DNA of 64,000 bases, taken from positions 434,001-498,000 of the forward strand of contig VRMN01000004.1 of assembly GCA_008690995.1 (NCBI GenBank). The letters run 5' to 3'. Shown piece after piece: positions 20,436-29,797 of the stretch (the stretch's first letter is position 1; each line of letters opens with the position of its first letter). The position numbers and the translations under genes are program-made. Under the pieces are notes generated by a model. The model was not told the origin of the DNA. It searched no databases and saw only the letters and a program-made list of their open reading frames with translations. Origin of the DNA: Porphyridium purpureum. Taxonomy: Eukaryota; Rhodophyta; Bangiophyceae; Porphyridiales; Porphyridiaceae.

Positions 20436-21056
20436 ATGGAGCCTAGACAGGTGCCGAGGTCGAGGCGCGAAGAGCTGGCGCAGGTGCGCGCGAACCTAGA
20501 GCGAGCGCGAGCGGAGAATGTGGATTTGGTAAACGGGGCGCATGAAGAAGAGGCGGCGCACGCGTCGACTGGTGCAGCGCCATATCATGGCTCAAGAAAG
20601 TCAGGCACAGGAACGGTCGGTAGGCTGGTGTTTCTGCGTTCGGCTGCAGAGCTTGAGTACGATGAGCAAAAGAAACACAGCAAGCGCGGCTTGAAGCGGG
20701 GTTGCGATGCAGCCAACGAGATTGCGTTCGACCCAGAAGGGGATTCGGTTCGAGAGCACGAAAAACGCGTCAAGGGCATGCGACCGGTGCCTGGTGATGC
20801 CCAGGATACTGGCGTGGACAAGCAGGTCTACATCGAAGAATTGAGAGACCGCGTCAGCCGAGAGGTCCAGCGGAGAGTCCGACGAAGCGGCGCGAAACGG
20901 CGAGCCGTCAAAGAAAGTGCCGAGATGGGGATCAGCGAAAAGAACAGGCGCTTCAATGAAGTAGCGGAGCGCGCGTACAAGGACGATGCGGCGCCAATCA
21001 AGGCAGACCTGGAGCGCGGTACCGCGCTGCCTGATTTCACAGGCACAGGCGTGTGA
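20436..21056 (+). CDS. SYF2: Pre-mRNA splicing factor SYF2
   Basis: A 206-residue basic helical protein. The C-terminus, beginning ISEKNRRFNEVAERAY and ending IKADLERGTALPDF, matches the hallmark end of SYF2 (INERNAKFN...QNLERGTA). The preceding HEKRVKGMRP and VYIEELRDRVSREVQRR also align with the family. SYF2 belongs to the NineTeen/Prp19-related complex in the catalytic spliceosome. Its presence fits a genome with few introns that still splices. ATG 20436 is the first Met; an in-frame TTG at 20424 is not needed. It converges with the GNAT-like gene, with only 22 bp between the stops. Confidence 0.85.
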   Translation: MEPRQVPRSRREELAQVRANLERARAENVDLVNGAHEEEAAHASTGAAPYHGSRKSGTGTVGRLVFLRSAAELEYDEQKKHSKRGLKRGCDAANEIAFDPEGDSVREHEKRVKGMRPVPGDAQDTGVDKQVYIEELRDRVSREVQRRVRRSGAKRRAVKESAEMGISEKNRRFNEVAERAYKDDAAPIKADLERGTALPDFTGTGV

Positions 21057-21078
21057 AGGTTTCTCGCAGCCTCTTTAT

Positions 21079-21768
21079 TCAATCGTGGTCGGCAGCCAGC
21101 TCCTTCGCAATGAGCGCGGCATACTTGCGCGCTGTCTTATTTGCATTGATCAGCATGATCATTCCCGGTCCTCCCCATACCAGGCGGTCGGCAAAGTGCT
21201 TCATGCCGCCACCTACAGGGCGTACGTCCACCGCGCCCATGCGGCGCATGTATGCCGTCAACCGTTGATGCTGTTTGGTTCCGTCCTTTATAGCAAGCCC
21301 GTATACATTCTCAATGCCGCGCTCGCGTGCTTTGAGAATCGCCAGCAGACCCAGCAATGCACCTAGCTGCAGCCATTTTCGCTCCCGCGGTTTCGTTTCC
21401 TGCTTTAGAATCGCTGCAGCATCCGTTTTCACGGCTTCGACGTGCAACCGTCCGGGGAACACAAGACATTGAATAAAGCCGGCGACTTTGTCCGTGTCAC
21501 CGGTGCACCGCGCTTCGTAAACTATTGTCACGGGCGAGCTCTTATTAAAAACAGAATACCCTCGCTTCTCCAGCACCTGCAGCACCTGTTCACTCGAAAC
21601 CGTCGTCTCGTCGGCCAGGTCCTGATCATCGATCTCACCAGCACGCACACAAACGCTCACGTCTCGTCCATGGTTCCCTGTCCAGCGGATTGTTGCGGGC
21701 ACGGTAGTTTGCGCAAACGCAAGGGCCATCGCGGAGCTCGTTGCATCGTCTTCAACGAATCGCTCCAT
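21079..21768 (-). CDS. GNAT-like acetyltransferase-fold protein
   Basis: A 229-residue protein from ATG 21768 (MERFVEDDATSS). The C-terminal half resembles a GNAT-type fold found in plant and algal proteins: a long helix LGALLGLLAILKARERG, a strand with LAIKDGTKQHQRLTAYMRRMGA in the acetyl-CoA-binding region, and an end RLVWGGPGMIMLI. The substrate is unknown. The frame also extends to an ATG at 21864, adding an Arg/Cys-rich leader, which could be an organelle presequence or merely promoter sequence. A minus-strand AATAAA starts with the last A of the TGA stop, so the 3' UTR must be very short. It is divergent from the TMEM143-like gene. Confidence 0.55.
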   Translation of the reverse strand: MERFVEDDATSSAMALAFAQTTVPATIRWTGNHGRDVSVCVRAGEIDDQDLADETTVSSEQVLQVLEKRGYSVFNKSSPVTIVYEARCTGDTDKVAGFIQCLVFPGRLHVEAVKTDAAAILKQETKPRERKWLQLGALLGLLAILKARERGIENVYGLAIKDGTKQHQRLTAYMRRMGAVDVRPVGGGMKHFADRLVWGGPGMIMLINANKTARKYAALIAKELAADHD

Positions 21769-21862
21769 GTTTGTTGCATGCGCGCCGTTCCTTCCGCATC
21801 GGCGACAGCACCGGCGGCTCCCTCTCCAGCACGATGTCAGTCGTCGCCGCCCTTGTGGCGAC

Positions 21863-23605
21863 ATGCGCGTGAGCACAACGCATCGAGCGGCGACAGGGGG
21901 CACACCAGATACAGGAGGGAAAGGAGAGGGCAGAACGTTGCGGCGATGGCTGCGACAAAGGGAAGCGCTTGTACGGCGCGTGGTTCAAGTGCTCAGGCGC
22001 GAGTACGGCGAAGCAAGAGAGCAGGTGCAAGAGGAGCTGGCGAGCCTGGACGCGATCGTGGCGGGCGAAGCACAGAATGACAAAGTGCGAGTCGAGCGGC
22101 TCGTGGTACCGAACGCGGCAACGAGCCTCGGGCTACCGCCCTGGGAGTCGCGTGTGAAAGAACGTGTGCTCCAGTCTCTGGTCGGCGACCGCACTGACGA
22201 GACGCTCCTAGTGTGGGAGCAGCTTGAAAAGCTGGTTGAGAAGGACGTGTGCGCACTCGAACGGGTGGTATGCTCTATGCTAGAAGGAGACGATCACTTT
22301 GACGATGACGCGCACGTGCGCGCCACGCTCGCACTGGCACAACTTCTGGAGGTCGCCCATTTTGGAGTCTTGTCGGAGCAGCAGTATGCAATGCAGCCCG
22401 CCAGTACGTCACAAGAGTCACAGGCTGCCGACGAAATCCAAAAGGTCAAGAAAACTAGGATACTCCTGGACTTTGGTAAGACAGACGCATCGGTGTTGGA
22501 AAATGCAGGTCATGGCACAGCGATGCAGCATTCGGTATTTGCACCGCACTACGCGATTTGGTGGCGATCACTAGCCGTCGAGAAAAAGTATGGGATGCTT
22601 GTTGGTCAGAAATTGGGAATTTTTGAAGGCTCCTTGGCAGTGCGGTGGCGCAGCCAAGTGGACAGCCTGATCTTGTGTGCAATCGGGCAAATGACGAAGA
22701 ACCGTTTGCTCTCGCCACTCGCAATCAAGCGACGTGCTGGCAAGGGCGCGTCATCCGACCTTGAGCTGGAGAGGCTTTCGGCACCAACTCATTCAGACGA
22801 CGTGCAGGTAGCGCGCGTGTTTCCAAATCCATTCTGGGATGCGGGCCTCAAGCGCGTGTATCGCCTATTCTTCCCTGCGTTTTCGCGAGAGCCATGTTTC
22901 CAGCTGTTGGTCACATTTCGCTTTGCTGCGGAAAAGACGTCATGGGCGGCAGAGGAAACTGCAGTGAACTGGCAGTCGGAAGGCGCGGATCAAGCCGGCC
23001 TGGATGTTGCCAAGCGGCCGCGTACGGTTGAAGAAAGGAAGCCGAAGCAGACGCGGAAGTACCCAGACTTGCGGCTCTTTCGGATGGTTCCGTGGGACGA
23101 CGTGGAAGGATGCCTTGCAGATTATTATGCCATTCCCTATACCGCGGACCTGCTCCGTGTCGATCTGCTTTCACTAGGTGGCCTTGTCGCCGCCGTCTTT
23201 GCGTACGTGAACCAGTCGAGCGACACGCTTGTGATCCTTTCTGTCTTGCTGGCCATCGCTAGATATGGCTGGAAAATCCGCAGCGTACTGTCCAAATCAG
23301 CGCGCGACCGGGAGCTTCTTGTTATGGGCAAAGCTTACGAGCGATTATACGCCACGGGTGTGCCGGCCGTTCGATACATCTCAGCTCTCGCGTGTGAGCA
23401 AGAGTCGTTCGTGACCTGCCTGGTGTACGTTGTGCTCCACTTTCCAGAGTTTGGGTTTGCGGGCAAACCGCTGGATCGGGTTGATTCGAGCGCCGTCGCA
23501 GGAAGCGTGAATGACATCCTGCGTGAGCGCCTGGGCGTGCCGAGCAGCCGCGTGCGTTTAGAAGCTATTGAGCGCTGCATCGAACGCGTAGCGTCGCTGA
23601 CTTAG
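21863..23605 (+). CDS. TMEM143/DUF3754-like membrane protein
   Basis: A 580-residue protein from ATG 21863; an upstream ATG at 21767 would add 32 residues overlapping the divergent gene. The middle contains NPFWDAGLKRVYRLFFPAF and DLRLFRMVPWDDVEGCL. A hydrophobic pair follows (LLSLGGLVAAVFAYVNQS, TLVILSVLLAIARYG), then RELLVMGKAYERLYATG and ALACEQESFVTCLVYVVLH. This order matches DUF3754/TMEM143 proteins: an acidic-Pro motif, a two-helix membrane hairpin, and a helical end with an AE.QE-type motif, here ACEQE. Human TMEM143 is mitochondrial; plant homologues are plastid or mitochondrial. The biochemical role is unknown. A conserved nuclear-like segment KRPRTVEERKPKQTRK sits before the domain. 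Confidence 0.65.
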   Translation: MRVSTTHRAATGGTPDTGGKGEGRTLRRWLRQREALVRRVVQVLRREYGEAREQVQEELASLDAIVAGEAQNDKVRVERLVVPNAATSLGLPPWESRVKERVLQSLVGDRTDETLLVWEQLEKLVEKDVCALERVVCSMLEGDDHFDDDAHVRATLALAQLLEVAHFGVLSEQQYAMQPASTSQESQAADEIQKVKKTRILLDFGKTDASVLENAGHGTAMQHSVFAPHYAIWWRSLAVEKKYGMLVGQKLGIFEGSLAVRWRSQVDSLILCAIGQMTKNRLLSPLAIKRRAGKGASSDLELERLSAPTHSDDVQVARVFPNPFWDAGLKRVYRLFFPAFSREPCFQLLVTFRFAAEKTSWAAEETAVNWQSEGADQAGLDVAKRPRTVEERKPKQTRKYPDLRLFRMVPWDDVEGCLADYYAIPYTADLLRVDLLSLGGLVAAVFAYVNQSSDTLVILSVLLAIARYGWKIRSVLSKSARDRELLVMGKAYERLYATGVPAVRYISALACEQESFVTCLVYVVLHFPEFGFAGKPLDRVDSSAVAGSVNDILRERLGVPSSRVRLEAIERCIERVASLT

Positions 23606-23661
23606 TGCTTTTACATAGTTTCGTTACGATACATAATATACACCCCCGAGCGTTGCCGCTC

Positions 23662-24840
23662 CTAAATTTGGGTTTCCCATGTGTACAAACGGTGCCTCAA
23701 AAACTCGTATGAAGCCATCATGATGGCGCAGGCTGGAGCAACTTTACCGACGCGTGCTCCGATTCCTCGCGTAAACCCAACCGCGCCGTCTGCACTATAA
23801 ATAGCCCTCACGGTTTCCATCACACCGACCGATCCTTTCCTGCGGTTTGCCTGGAGTCTAGTCTTGACAACATCGGCCGGGTTTGTGGTGGCGGCGGCAA
23901 CCATGCCAGCCATCGAGCCAGCAAGTATGTAAAGCTCCATCGACCTTCCGGGATCCTTGTGCAAGTTGACACTTTGCAGCATTCTCTCAAGCATACCGTG
24001 GCGCGCCTTCAGGGGCTCGTATAACAGCCAGTAAATGCCCGAGAACGGAACGTCGCGAACCAGAGTCGGGCCAAGGCCCCTGAACAGCGCGCGAGCGCCG
24101 TCCGAGCGCCACACCGCTCGAATGTACGAAAGCGCTCTGGCAGCGTCCGAGTTTGCCGAATTCGCCTGAGCCCGTGTGCGCGCGAGTTCCAGCGGCGCGG
24201 CGAGCGTTGCGGTGATCGACCGGGCCGTCATGCCAGCCAGTAATGCCACCGTGGCTTTGCCTGTGCTACTACTACCGTCTTGGCGGCTTGCGTTCGCATG
24301 CAAGCTCATCATATACTCATAGAGCGTAAAATACACGCCCGTGGTGGGCACCGCCAGCATCATGGACGTGCCCAGTCCTCGCCAGAGCTCCCGCACGCCG
24401 TGCTGCCGCGGGATCCTCACGAGCGCATCGATGACGCCTCTGTAGTGGGACGCCGGATCGACGCAGGCCGCGGACGAACCGACGCCCTGTTGAAGCACGA
24501 CCTTTGAGTACCCCAATCCGACGGGCTCACAGGAATGCGCCTGCAGGCGCACTTTCACCACGTCGAGCGGCGTCATGACCAGCGCGGTCACGCACGCGCC
24601 GACCGACGAGCTCAGCGCGTTCCGCACCAGCATGCGCCAGCTCACTGACGTCCTACTGGACGTCGCGCCTTCCGTACTGCCCATCCCACCGTCTCGGTCC
24701 GTCTTCTCCCCGTCCTCACCCTCCCTCATTGCGCTCCCCCATCCTCCATCTTCCCACGTCCCCTCCGCCCTGTTCCTCCCGCCTTTCGCGCCTTGTTCCG
24801 ACCTTCCATCCAGTCTCATATCAAAACACGCCGCTTTCAT
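23662..24840 (-). CDS. Mitochondrial carrier, SLC25A39/40 (MTM1) type
   Basis: A 392-residue protein with the three-repeat SLC25 architecture. The three carrier signatures are TPLDVVKVRLQ near residue 88, APLELARTRAQ near 212 and NPADVVKTRLQ near 320, each at the end of an odd-numbered helix. The long first repeat with an inserted loop, and Glu-Leu-Ala-Arg in place of Asp in repeat 2, fit the SLC25A39/40/MTM1 branch, which imports glutathione into mitochondria and supports iron and manganese homeostasis. The start is uncertain: ATG 24840 begins an Arg/Gly-rich leader. An ATG at 24993 would add a six-fold Ile-Ser-Val-Pro repeat encoded by a 12-bp DNA array, which more likely belongs to the promoter or 5' UTR. 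Confidence 0.85.
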   Translation of the reverse strand: MKAACFDMRLDGRSEQGAKGGRNRAEGTWEDGGWGSAMREGEDGEKTDRDGGMGSTEGATSSRTSVSWRMLVRNALSSSVGACVTALVMTPLDVVKVRLQAHSCEPVGLGYSKVVLQQGVGSSAACVDPASHYRGVIDALVRIPRQHGVRELWRGLGTSMMLAVPTTGVYFTLYEYMMSLHANASRQDGSSSTGKATVALLAGMTARSITATLAAPLELARTRAQANSANSDAARALSYIRAVWRSDGARALFRGLGPTLVRDVPFSGIYWLLYEPLKARHGMLERMLQSVNLHKDPGRSMELYILAGSMAGMVAAATTNPADVVKTRLQANRRKGSVGVMETVRAIYSADGAVGFTRGIGARVGKVAPACAIMMASYEFLRHRLYTWETQI

Positions 24841-24904
24841 AGAACACGCACCCGCGCGGCGACCCGCACGACAAAAAAAGCGCGATGCCAGCACACTTTC
24901 ACAT

Positions 24905-24976
24905 GGTACACTTATAGGTACACTTATAGGTACACTTATAGGTACACTTATAGGTACACTTATAGGTACACTTATG
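24905..24976. repeat. Six-copy 12-bp tandem array (GGTACACTTATA)
   Basis: Six consecutive 12-bp units, the last with one change. The array lies in the 300-bp space between the divergent carrier and CHORD-like genes. Each unit holds GTACAC, related to the GTACAGT box, and a full ACTGTAC follows at 24998-25004. It reads as Ile-Ser-Val-Pro repeats on the minus strand if the carrier starts at 24993. Confidence 0.85.
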
Positions 24977-25137
24977 AGTACAGCGTCAGTCATGGTCACT
25001 GTACCTCTGGTTTGAGAACCGGGTTCGAGCTGCGCAGCCGCGGGGCAGAAGAAGATGGTTGCGAAGTGAGAGAAGGGAGACAGGCACGGGAGTCGGTCTG
25101 CGTCAGCGGTTGCGTGGGAGCGAAGGGTTAGGGCAGT

Positions 25138-25581
25138 ATGGCTGCCTTTGTTGGGCTCCAGCCGGCCGGTCTGGTGTACAGCGCCGGATGGCGCGTGGAG
25201 TATTCCGCAGAAAGGATGGCATTCGGTCGTTCTACAGGTCTTCGACGAGGACGTGGAACTCAAGTGTCACAAAGGTGCGCGCACACGATGCAGCTGCGGA
25301 GTCGCCGCGCGCATGGCTTGTACGCGTGTCAAGCAAGCGATCAGGTGCTTGCTTCGCCCGCGGCAACGCTCGTGTTGTGTCGCAGGTGCAAGCAAAAGTT
25401 TGATCCCGACAATAATACAGACAAGGTGTGTCGCTATCATACGGTCCATTGGGCGGGCCGGCTGAATCGCGTAGAGCCCACGGAAACGTCTGGCTTGGAA
25501 TGGATGTACTTTTGCTGCGGGGCTACAGAACAGGACGCGCCTGGATGCGAGGTCGATGTTCACGTATCATACGATGAGTGA
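25138..25581 (+). CDS. Plastid-type small CHORD-like zinc protein
   Basis: A 147-residue protein. The start MAAFVGLQPAGL carries the Ala-Phe-Val motif seen at red algal plastid transit peptide starts, and is followed by an Arg/Ser-rich leader to about residue 75. The mature part has ordered Cys/His pairs: CRRCKQKFDPDNN, VCRYH, FCCGATEQDAPGC and VDVHV. This spacing resembles a CHORD zinc-binding module (Cys-Cys, F-DP--N, C-YH, W-CC, GC, H), normally found with Hsp90/Sgt1 partners in RAR1-type proteins, but here alone and probably in the plastid. The function is unknown. ATG 25138 was chosen for the transit motif. An ACTGTAC box lies about 133 bp upstream. Confidence 0.6.
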   Translation: MAAFVGLQPAGLVYSAGWRVEYSAERMAFGRSTGLRRGRGTQVSQRCAHTMQLRSRRAHGLYACQASDQVLASPAATLVLCRRCKQKFDPDNNTDKVCRYHTVHWAGRLNRVEPTETSGLEWMYFCCGATEQDAPGCEVDVHVSYDE

Positions 25582-25932
25582 TCCTGTTCCATTTGGTCAC
25601 ATCATGCGGGCCTTCTGACAAGCCGCAACACTCCGGGAGAGCGACCCCATCCTATTCGTTTCGTGGTGCGAAAAGTCAAAATCTAATGAGCATATTGTTG
25701 GACCGATCGTTCTGCCCCATGTTCCGTGTCGTTCATCTGTTTCGCTCGAACTGGAAGCTTGATCTACACGACGCGCGCGGATGACGTTGTCAGCTCGCGC
25801 GTGACTACTCGAGATAGTCGCAACGCGACGGCTGCGTCATCATCCGAACAATTTTGCTACCACCACCTCAAGGAGGAAACCCGTCCAGGCAAGTATAATG
25901 CACAGACGAGCTATATCAAAGAGGATGGAATA
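25582..25932. other. Convergent intergenic region
   Basis: A 351-bp gap between the CHORD-like stop and the ValRS stop. No gene or RNA recognised; the short frame 25726-25968 runs into the ValRS 3' end and lacks domain content. Confidence 0.35.
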
Positions 25933-28900
25933 TTACTTCCGGAGCAAAGCGCAGAATTTGTCTTGTAGCTCGCGAATGGCGGCAATTTCTTGTTCGGTCT
26001 TCTCAATGCGCGTCTGCGTCTTTTCGCGAACGTGCTGCGGTACCTTGGTTTCATAGTCCGGAGCCTGGGTTTTCTGCTTATCACTCTCCAAGAGAAGACT
26101 CTTTTCAAGTGCACTCGCCTCCAACTTTTTCACCTCGGTCTCAAAGTCCACAATGCCCGTCAGCGCAATCGCAACCTCGCAATTATCATCCACCACGGAA
26201 GCCGCGCAGCCCACGGGCACGTCGCCGCTGCGCCCGACATCCAGTGGGGTGACCTGCTCGGACATGCACAACGTTTTGATCGGTCTTGCGCACCACACGA
26301 TGTCTCCCAATACGCCGGAGTCACGGCACACGATATACATCGCCGGCTTCACGTTTCGTGCGAGACCGTACGCATTGCGCAGCGTGCGGATCGCCTTCAC
26401 CACCTTCATGGCTTGCTCGAATGCACGGGCCGCGTCCTGAAGCGTGCTGTCAGTGTTGCTCTTCTCGGCGAGACTGGCAAGCTCACCAGGCAGCGGATAC
26501 GGTGCAATCATGATGGATTTCACCAAAGGTTCGTGCTGCAGCCGGTTCGGAAGCCGCTGGAAAAGCTCTTCAGTCACGAACGGCATCATAGGGTGCAGCA
26601 GACGCAGCCCAACGTGCAGACAATGGTAAAGGACGTGGCGCGAGTGCTGCTGCGCATCAGTGCCCAGCTCACCCAACATGGCTGGCTTGATACTTTCCAG
26701 GTAAATGTCACACAGCTCATAGAGCCAAAAGTTGTACGTTGCTGCGACCGCCGACGCGTAGTTGTACGCTTTGAACATGGTATCAACATCGCACACTGTG
26801 GTCTCCAGTTTTGACAGAATGAACAGGTCATTCGCAGAGCCAGCTGCGATGGCACTCCTTAAACCATCTTCCGAGTACACAAATGCCGAGCCCAAGTTGG
26901 ACAACGCAAATTTCGTCGCGTTCCACAGTTTGTTGCAGAAGTGTCGGTAACTAATCACGCGCTGCACGTCCAAATTCATGTTGCGAGGCTGAAGCGTGTA
27001 TGCAAGCAGACCAAAACGTAGCGCGTCCGCGCCGCATTCTGGTATACCGTCCGGAAAATCAGCTTTTTGTGCTTGCAACGCAATTTTGAGCTCTTTTGGA
27101 TCTTGGTTCGAGCCCTGTTTTACCTTCTCCAGTAATTGGTCCAGAGAACAGCCGGAGATCACTTCAAGCGGATCAATGATGTTGCCTAGAGATTTCGACA
27201 TTTTGCGGCCATTCTTGTCGCGGACCATGGCGTGCAAGTACACCGTCTTGAAAGGCAATGTACCTGTCAATTTCATTCCCAGCATTACCATCCGCGCCAC
27301 CCAGAAAAATAAGATGTCGTGCCCGGTTTCCAGCATGTTCGTCGGATAGAAAGCCTGCAAGTCTTCACTGTCCATGTCTGGCCACCCAAACACGGAGAAT
27401 GGAAAGAGACCGGACGAGAACCACGTGTCCAATACGTCCTCGTCCTGAACAAGCTCGAACGTTACGTCATCTCTGCCGAGTGTCTTGACTGCGCGCTCAT
27501 GGGCTTCGCGCTCGTCGCGCCCCACGACCCAGAGGTCGTCCTCCAAGTCGGGCACACCCACAATCTTGTACGCCGGGATTCGGTGACCCCACCACAACTG
27601 GCGCGAAATGCACCAGTCCTTAATGTTATCCAACCACGCATACCACGTGTCCCTGAAAATCTCGGGCTGGATGTCCAGCTCACCAGACCGAGCGGCTTGC
27701 GCCGCTGCTGCACCCATTTCTTTGCAGTTGACCCACCACTGTGGCTTGAGCATGGGTTCCACGACATCACCACTGCGCGAACAGACGCCCAGTCGCATCG
27801 CATTCTCCTCCTTGCCGCGTGCGCACCCAATCTTTTCTAGTTCGACCTCAAGAGCCTTGCGCGCCGCGTAACGCTGCATACCACTGAACTTGGGGCCACA
27901 ATGTTCATTGAGCTCGCCTGTATCTGTGAAGATGTTGACCTCGGGTAACTTATGGCGCTGTCCGCACAAAAAGTCGTTTGGGTCGTGCGCTGGGGTGACC
28001 TTGACCACACCAGTTCCAAACGACATATCAACAAGCTCGCGGTCGCCAATAATAGGAATTTTGCGATCCACAAAAGGGTGCAGCACATGCTGCCCAATCA
28101 AATGCTTGTACCGCTCGTCGTCTGGGTGGACAGCCACCGCCGTATCGCCCAGCATGGTCTCCAGGCGTGTAGTTGCGATCACCAACTCCTGTATGGATCC
28201 CGGCTCCGGCTTTTCCAGCTTGTAGCAGAACTTGGTCAGCACACCGAACTCAACAGGTTCCGAGTAACCGGGGATTTTCATCAAGGTGCGGCCGGGTACG
28301 TCCACATAATCCACTTCAATGTCAGAGAGTGCAGTGCGCAGAGTCACACACCAGTTCACAAGTCTGCGGTCACGATAAATGAGCCCATCATCGTAAAGCC
28401 TTACAAACGCCTCGCGCACAGCCTTGGACAACTTGTCGCTCAGCGTGAATTCTTCGCGCGTCCAATCGCACGACGAACCAAGGCATCGCAACTGGTTTGT
28501 GATCTTGCCACCGTAGAGCTCTTTCCACTTCCAGACCTGCTCGACGAACGCATCACGGCCCAAGTCGTGCCGAGACTTTTGTGACTCGCGCATCAACTGC
28601 TTCTCCACCACCACCTGCGTGGCAATCCCGGCGTGATCGACGCCAGGTAGCCACATCACCGGCCGCCCGTGCATGCGGTGCCAACGCGCCATTGTATCTT
28701 CAATTGCGCACATCAGCGTGTGGCCCAAATGCAAGGATCCGGTCACATTCGGAGGCGGGATCACCATCACGAATCTGTTTTCCTGCCCGGCCGCCTTGGC
28801 CACTTTTGGGTCGGCCTGGAAGTAGCCCTGCGCCTCCCACCAATCATACCACGCGGACTCTACGGCATTCGGATAATAGCCAGCCGCCATCTCCTCGGTG

Positions 28901-29253
28901 AGATGCTTGAAGTCGCCCTGGGGGGTAGTATTCACGTACGTGGTATCCTGCAACGCAGCTGCGGCCGCCTTTGCCTTCTTTTCCTTCTTCTCCTTCTTCT
29001 GCGGATCACCGGCCGCGCCGGCGGACCCCTGTGCGCCGTCGGCGCCATTCTGCGCAAGCGCCTTGGCCTGCTTCTTTTTATGCGCCTCCTCGAGCCTCCT
29101 GAACTTCTTCAGCTGCGACTTGGTCAGCTCCGCTTCGCGCTGCGGTTCGTCCATGCCCAGAAACTCCTCCAGCGTCAAGTTCGGGCGCAGCGACGTTCCA
29201 GCCTCCGCCTGCACGGCCGCCGGCGCACCGCCGCTTTCATCCTCTCCGGCCAT
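25933..29253 (-). CDS. VARS: Valyl-tRNA synthetase
   Basis: A 1106-residue class I aminoacyl-tRNA synthetase. PPPNVTGSLHLGHTL near residue 170 holds the HIGH motif (HLGH), and NGRKMSKSLGN near residue 684 is the KMSKS loop. An editing domain lies between them (TTRLETMLGDTAVAVHPDD). The C-terminus is an anticodon-binding helical domain followed by the ValRS coiled-coil arm (KKLEASALEKSLLLESDKQK). It charges tRNA-Val and edits mischarged Thr. The N-terminal roughly 110 residues are Lys/Ala-rich (EKKEKKAKAAAAALQD), as in cytosolic eukaryotic forms. No presequence is evident, so an organellar isoform from the same gene would need alternative starts. ATG 29253 is the only good start. Confidence 0.96.
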   Translation of the reverse strand: MAGEDESGGAPAAVQAEAGTSLRPNLTLEEFLGMDEPQREAELTKSQLKKFRRLEEAHKKKQAKALAQNGADGAQGSAGAAGDPQKKEKKEKKAKAAAAALQDTTYVNTTPQGDFKHLTEEMAAGYYPNAVESAWYDWWEAQGYFQADPKVAKAAGQENRFVMVIPPPNVTGSLHLGHTLMCAIEDTMARWHRMHGRPVMWLPGVDHAGIATQVVVEKQLMRESQKSRHDLGRDAFVEQVWKWKELYGGKITNQLRCLGSSCDWTREEFTLSDKLSKAVREAFVRLYDDGLIYRDRRLVNWCVTLRTALSDIEVDYVDVPGRTLMKIPGYSEPVEFGVLTKFCYKLEKPEPGSIQELVIATTRLETMLGDTAVAVHPDDERYKHLIGQHVLHPFVDRKIPIIGDRELVDMSFGTGVVKVTPAHDPNDFLCGQRHKLPEVNIFTDTGELNEHCGPKFSGMQRYAARKALEVELEKIGCARGKEENAMRLGVCSRSGDVVEPMLKPQWWVNCKEMGAAAAQAARSGELDIQPEIFRDTWYAWLDNIKDWCISRQLWWGHRIPAYKIVGVPDLEDDLWVVGRDEREAHERAVKTLGRDDVTFELVQDEDVLDTWFSSGLFPFSVFGWPDMDSEDLQAFYPTNMLETGHDILFFWVARMVMLGMKLTGTLPFKTVYLHAMVRDKNGRKMSKSLGNIIDPLEVISGCSLDQLLEKVKQGSNQDPKELKIALQAQKADFPDGIPECGADALRFGLLAYTLQPRNMNLDVQRVISYRHFCNKLWNATKFALSNLGSAFVYSEDGLRSAIAAGSANDLFILSKLETTVCDVDTMFKAYNYASAVAATYNFWLYELCDIYLESIKPAMLGELGTDAQQHSRHVLYHCLHVGLRLLHPMMPFVTEELFQRLPNRLQHEPLVKSIMIAPYPLPGELASLAEKSNTDSTLQDAARAFEQAMKVVKAIRTLRNAYGLARNVKPAMYIVCRDSGVLGDIVWCARPIKTLCMSEQVTPLDVGRSGDVPVGCAASVVDDNCEVAIALTGIVDFETEVKKLEASALEKSLLLESDKQKTQAPDYETKVPQHVREKTQTRIEKTEQEIAAIRELQDKFCALLRK

Positions 29254-29797
29254 CGATCACCGCTCGAACCCACCCGCGTCCAAGATCTTCCCCCGATCCC
29301 CTCAAACCCACCACCGACAACGCACATTACCGGTGCACCGCCGCGTCGCCGCCAGCACGGACGCAGTTCCCGGTTTCTCCGTTCGAACCGTTACTCATCT
29401 CCATAAACCGTTTAACGCGATCAATAAAGTACAGTGACTTTACGTCGATTTGAAGCAGTAGGGTACAGTGGTCCTTTCGTGGTATCCAATTTTTGTTGCT
29501 TATTTTTTTTGACTTCGAAGGTCGCGCACCATGCAGGAGACGACTGGCAGGCGGTGAGAGGGAGGGGGAGAGAGAGAGAGAGAGAGGGAGGGGAAGAGAG
29601 GAAAAGTTCAGTGCGAGAACAACGGAGGGAAGGGGAACGAGCTTGACATAGAAGGTGGGTTTACATTCACCCAGTCGCTGAGTGGAGTTGCGGCGGTGTG
29701 TGTCCGCATGCGCGTTGGTGGACGACATTGTATTCGTTGGGTATAGTGTGCCGACTGCGGCATTGAAGGGGGTTGGGGGTGGACACGGTGTGGGTCC
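29254..29797. promoter_or_regulatory. Bidirectional promoter region of ValRS and the ARM-like gene
   Basis: The 544-bp divergent spacer contains AACCGTT and AAACCGTTTAACG boxes at 29384-29417, AAGTACAGTG at 29427-29436, and a second GTACAGT at 29463-29469 preceded by TTGAAGCAGTAG. A GA-rich tract follows at about 29545-29640, ahead of the ARM-like start. The same AAGTACAGTG decamer occurs at 10793-10802 and 37260-37269. Confidence 0.5.

Noticed and set aside
25014-25030. tRNA B-box-like GGTTCGAGCTG
   Set aside because: The ends of the B box do not match and no A box or cloverleaf can be drawn around it.
27105-27117. tRNA B-box-like GGTTCGAGCCC
   Set aside because: It lies inside the ValRS coding region and no A box lies at a suitable distance.
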